This document shows, one piece after another, positions 6,611 through 7,065 of a stretch of 7,065 nucleotides of DNA. The translations under genes and the position numbers were made by a program. The stretch covers positions 1 through 7,065 of the forward strand of contig JAMOMX010000395.1 in assembly GCA_027066935.1 (NCBI GenBank), written 5' to 3'. This DNA is from Sulfurimonas sp. (GTDB lineage Bacteria > Campylobacterota > Campylobacteria > Campylobacterales > Sulfurimonadaceae). The notes beneath the pieces were generated by a model. It made no database searches. It had not been told where the DNA came from and saw only the letters and a list, made by a program, of their open reading frames with translations. Numbering within the stretch: the stretch's first letter is position 1; the number at the start of each line of letters is the position of its first letter.

Positions 6611-6615
6611 TCCTT
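6611..6615 (-). promoter_or_regulatory. Shine-Dalgarno AAGGA upstream of the alternative ATG
   Basis: AAGGA on the minus strand is 8 nt from the ATG at 6602. It is the only convincing ribosome binding site between the TamB-like gene and the lipoprotein. It is too far from the in-frame TTG (6570) and ATG (6558) to serve them directly. Confidence 0.55.
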
Positions 6616-6799
6616 TTTTATTTTTTATTTTGTATATACTCAGAAATATTATCAAAAATAATATTATTAATTGCAACTTCAATAAATTCAATAATACTAA
6701 AAAACAAGTTACAAATTAAATATTGTCAAATTTTATTCCAAAAGATTAAAATAATTTATTTTCATTCAAATATTATAATTTATTTTATTTTTTACTAAT

Positions 6800-6814
6800 G
6801 TAACTTTTAGTAAC
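6800..6814 (-). promoter_or_regulatory. Direct repeat GTTAC-TAAAA-GTTAC, possible operator
   Basis: On the minus strand two GTTAC half-sites lie 10 bp apart, one helical turn, centred about 33 bp upstream of the TATAAT at 6777-6772. OmpR/PhoB-type regulators bind such tandem repeats. The layout recalls the C. jejuni pho box, GTTTCNAAAANGTTTC as I remember it, though base 4 of the half-site and the spacing differ. Chance is a real alternative. Confidence 0.3.
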
Positions 6815-6832
6815 ATCAGCAGAAATTTTTCA

Positions 6833-7065
6833 CTACTTATACCCCTTCCTATAAAACAAATCAACCCCTTGCCCCTGCTTTCCAACTTCTATCTCCGTAC
6901 TCCACTTATCTGAGATTTTTCTCTCATACAAAAGTGAACTCTCATTTGATCTGTTTTGGTAGTAGATAATACTTTTTCGATTTATTTTTTTACCAGCTTT
7001 TACATCAATTCCACCGAGAGTATTTCTGTTCATATCTAACCTATCTAGGTTTAACTCTCTTGCCA
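6833..7065 (-). CDS. tamB: C-terminus of a TamB-like (translocation and assembly module, DUF490) protein, partial
   Basis: The frame is open from the right edge of the window to the TAA at 6835-6833 (about 77 codons), so the Met at 7033 is internal and the gene begins outside. The visible tail reads ARELNLDRLDMNRNTLGG, then amphipathic strands: IDVKAGKKINRKSIIYY, SSLLYERKISDKWSTEIEVG and GQGVDLFYRKGYK. A run of strands ending in (R)KISDKWSTEIEVGKQGQGVDLFY is the usual look of the conserved TamB C-terminal domain, an inner-membrane-anchored bridge that works with an Omp85 partner (TamA/BamA) or in lipid transport to the outer membrane. Full-length members are about 800-1500 aa, so this is a small part. 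It points the same way as the lipoprotein operon, 230 bases upstream of it. Assignment rests on the terminal domain alone. Confidence 0.7.
   Translation of the reverse strand, partial: ARELNLDRLDMNRNTLGGIDVKAGKKINRKSIIYYQNRSNESSLLYERKISDKWSTEIEVGKQGQGVDLFYRKGYK

Larger units (their letters stand above)
6603..6832 (-). promoter_or_regulatory. Intergenic region with promoter candidates for the protease operon
   Basis: About 230 very AT-rich bases lie between the TamB-like stop and the first possible operon start. On the minus strand there is a perfect TATAAT at 6777-6772 and a TATATA at 6638-6633, the latter only about 30 nt before the Shine-Dalgarno/ATG at 6602. Both follow T-rich stretches, and Campylobacterota sigma-70 promoters rely on the -10 box with little -35 conservation. 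In DNA this AT-rich such boxes can occur by chance, so the choice between them is open. No terminator is seen after the TamB-like gene, so read-through into the operon is possible. No gene is seen here; the plus-strand open frame at 6577-6798 has no support. Confidence 0.4.

Noticed and set aside
6724..6729. Perfect TTGACA (minus strand) as a -35 box
   Set aside because: No acceptable -10 hexamer lies 16-18 nt downstream (TGTTTT there); the nearest AT-type box is 24 nt or more away.
6577..6798. Plus-strand open frame of 73 codons across the G8 tract and intergenic region
   Set aside because: Its product is Ile/Phe/Asn-rich with no domain, no Shine-Dalgarno precedes it, and its length follows from AT-rich DNA lacking stops in one frame.
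6792..6813. Inverted repeat TTACTAA / TTAGTAA as a terminator for the TamB-like gene
   Set aside because: The stem is only 7 bp and AT-rich, and on the minus strand it is followed by A's, not a T tract. It overlaps the GTTAC direct repeat, which explains it equally well.
1..7065. CRISPR array, tRNA or rRNA genes
   Set aside because: No regularly spaced direct repeats of 20-40 bases, no cloverleaf-like or ribosomal segments were seen on either strand.

Overview
This is an AT-rich window whose genes are almost all on the minus strand. The organism is most likely a Gram-negative Campylobacterota member (Sulfurimonas/Sulfurovum/Arcobacter-like). The reasons are low GC, lysine/asparagine-rich proteins, several lipoproteins, a TamB-like C-terminus at the right edge, and an isolated poly-G/C tract at a gene start, a hallmark of contingency loci in that phylum. 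The assignment is an inference from style, not from a marker gene.

Layout, left to right. Bases 1-72 hold the end of an unidentified plus-strand gene. Bases 108-569 (minus) hold a REP-associated (Y1/HUH) transposase that looks decayed: ATA stands where its start codon should be, and its C-terminus is short. From 620 to about 6602 (minus) there is one tight five-gene operon, transcribed right to left: (i) a large lipoprotein with beta-solenoid-like repeats, an acidic Gln/Glu region, a cationic helix and a C-terminal papain-fold (C39-like) cysteine peptidase; (ii, iii) two paralogous lipoproteins of unknown function; (iv) a small exported protein that looks like a free-standing subtilase propeptide; (v) a subtilisin/kexin-like serine protease lipoprotein with no propeptide of its own. 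Junctions overlap by 1 or 4 nt, so the products are probably made in linked amounts. Bases 6603-6832 are an AT-rich intergenic region with promoter-like elements and a 10-bp-spaced GTTAC repeat. The right edge (6833-7065, minus) is the C-terminus of a TamB-like protein.

How it may work together (inference): an envelope or surface proteolytic module with two proteases of different catalytic class, each tethered by a lipid and sharing a near-identical post-lipobox linker (CGG[AS]SEPP), a trans-acting propeptide to fold or inhibit the serine protease, and two paralogous lipoproteins as possible partners or substrates. The best Shine-Dalgarno/ATG for the operon's first gene lies upstream of a C8 tract and is out of frame with the gene at this length. 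One added C would join the frames, so the whole operon may be phase variable.
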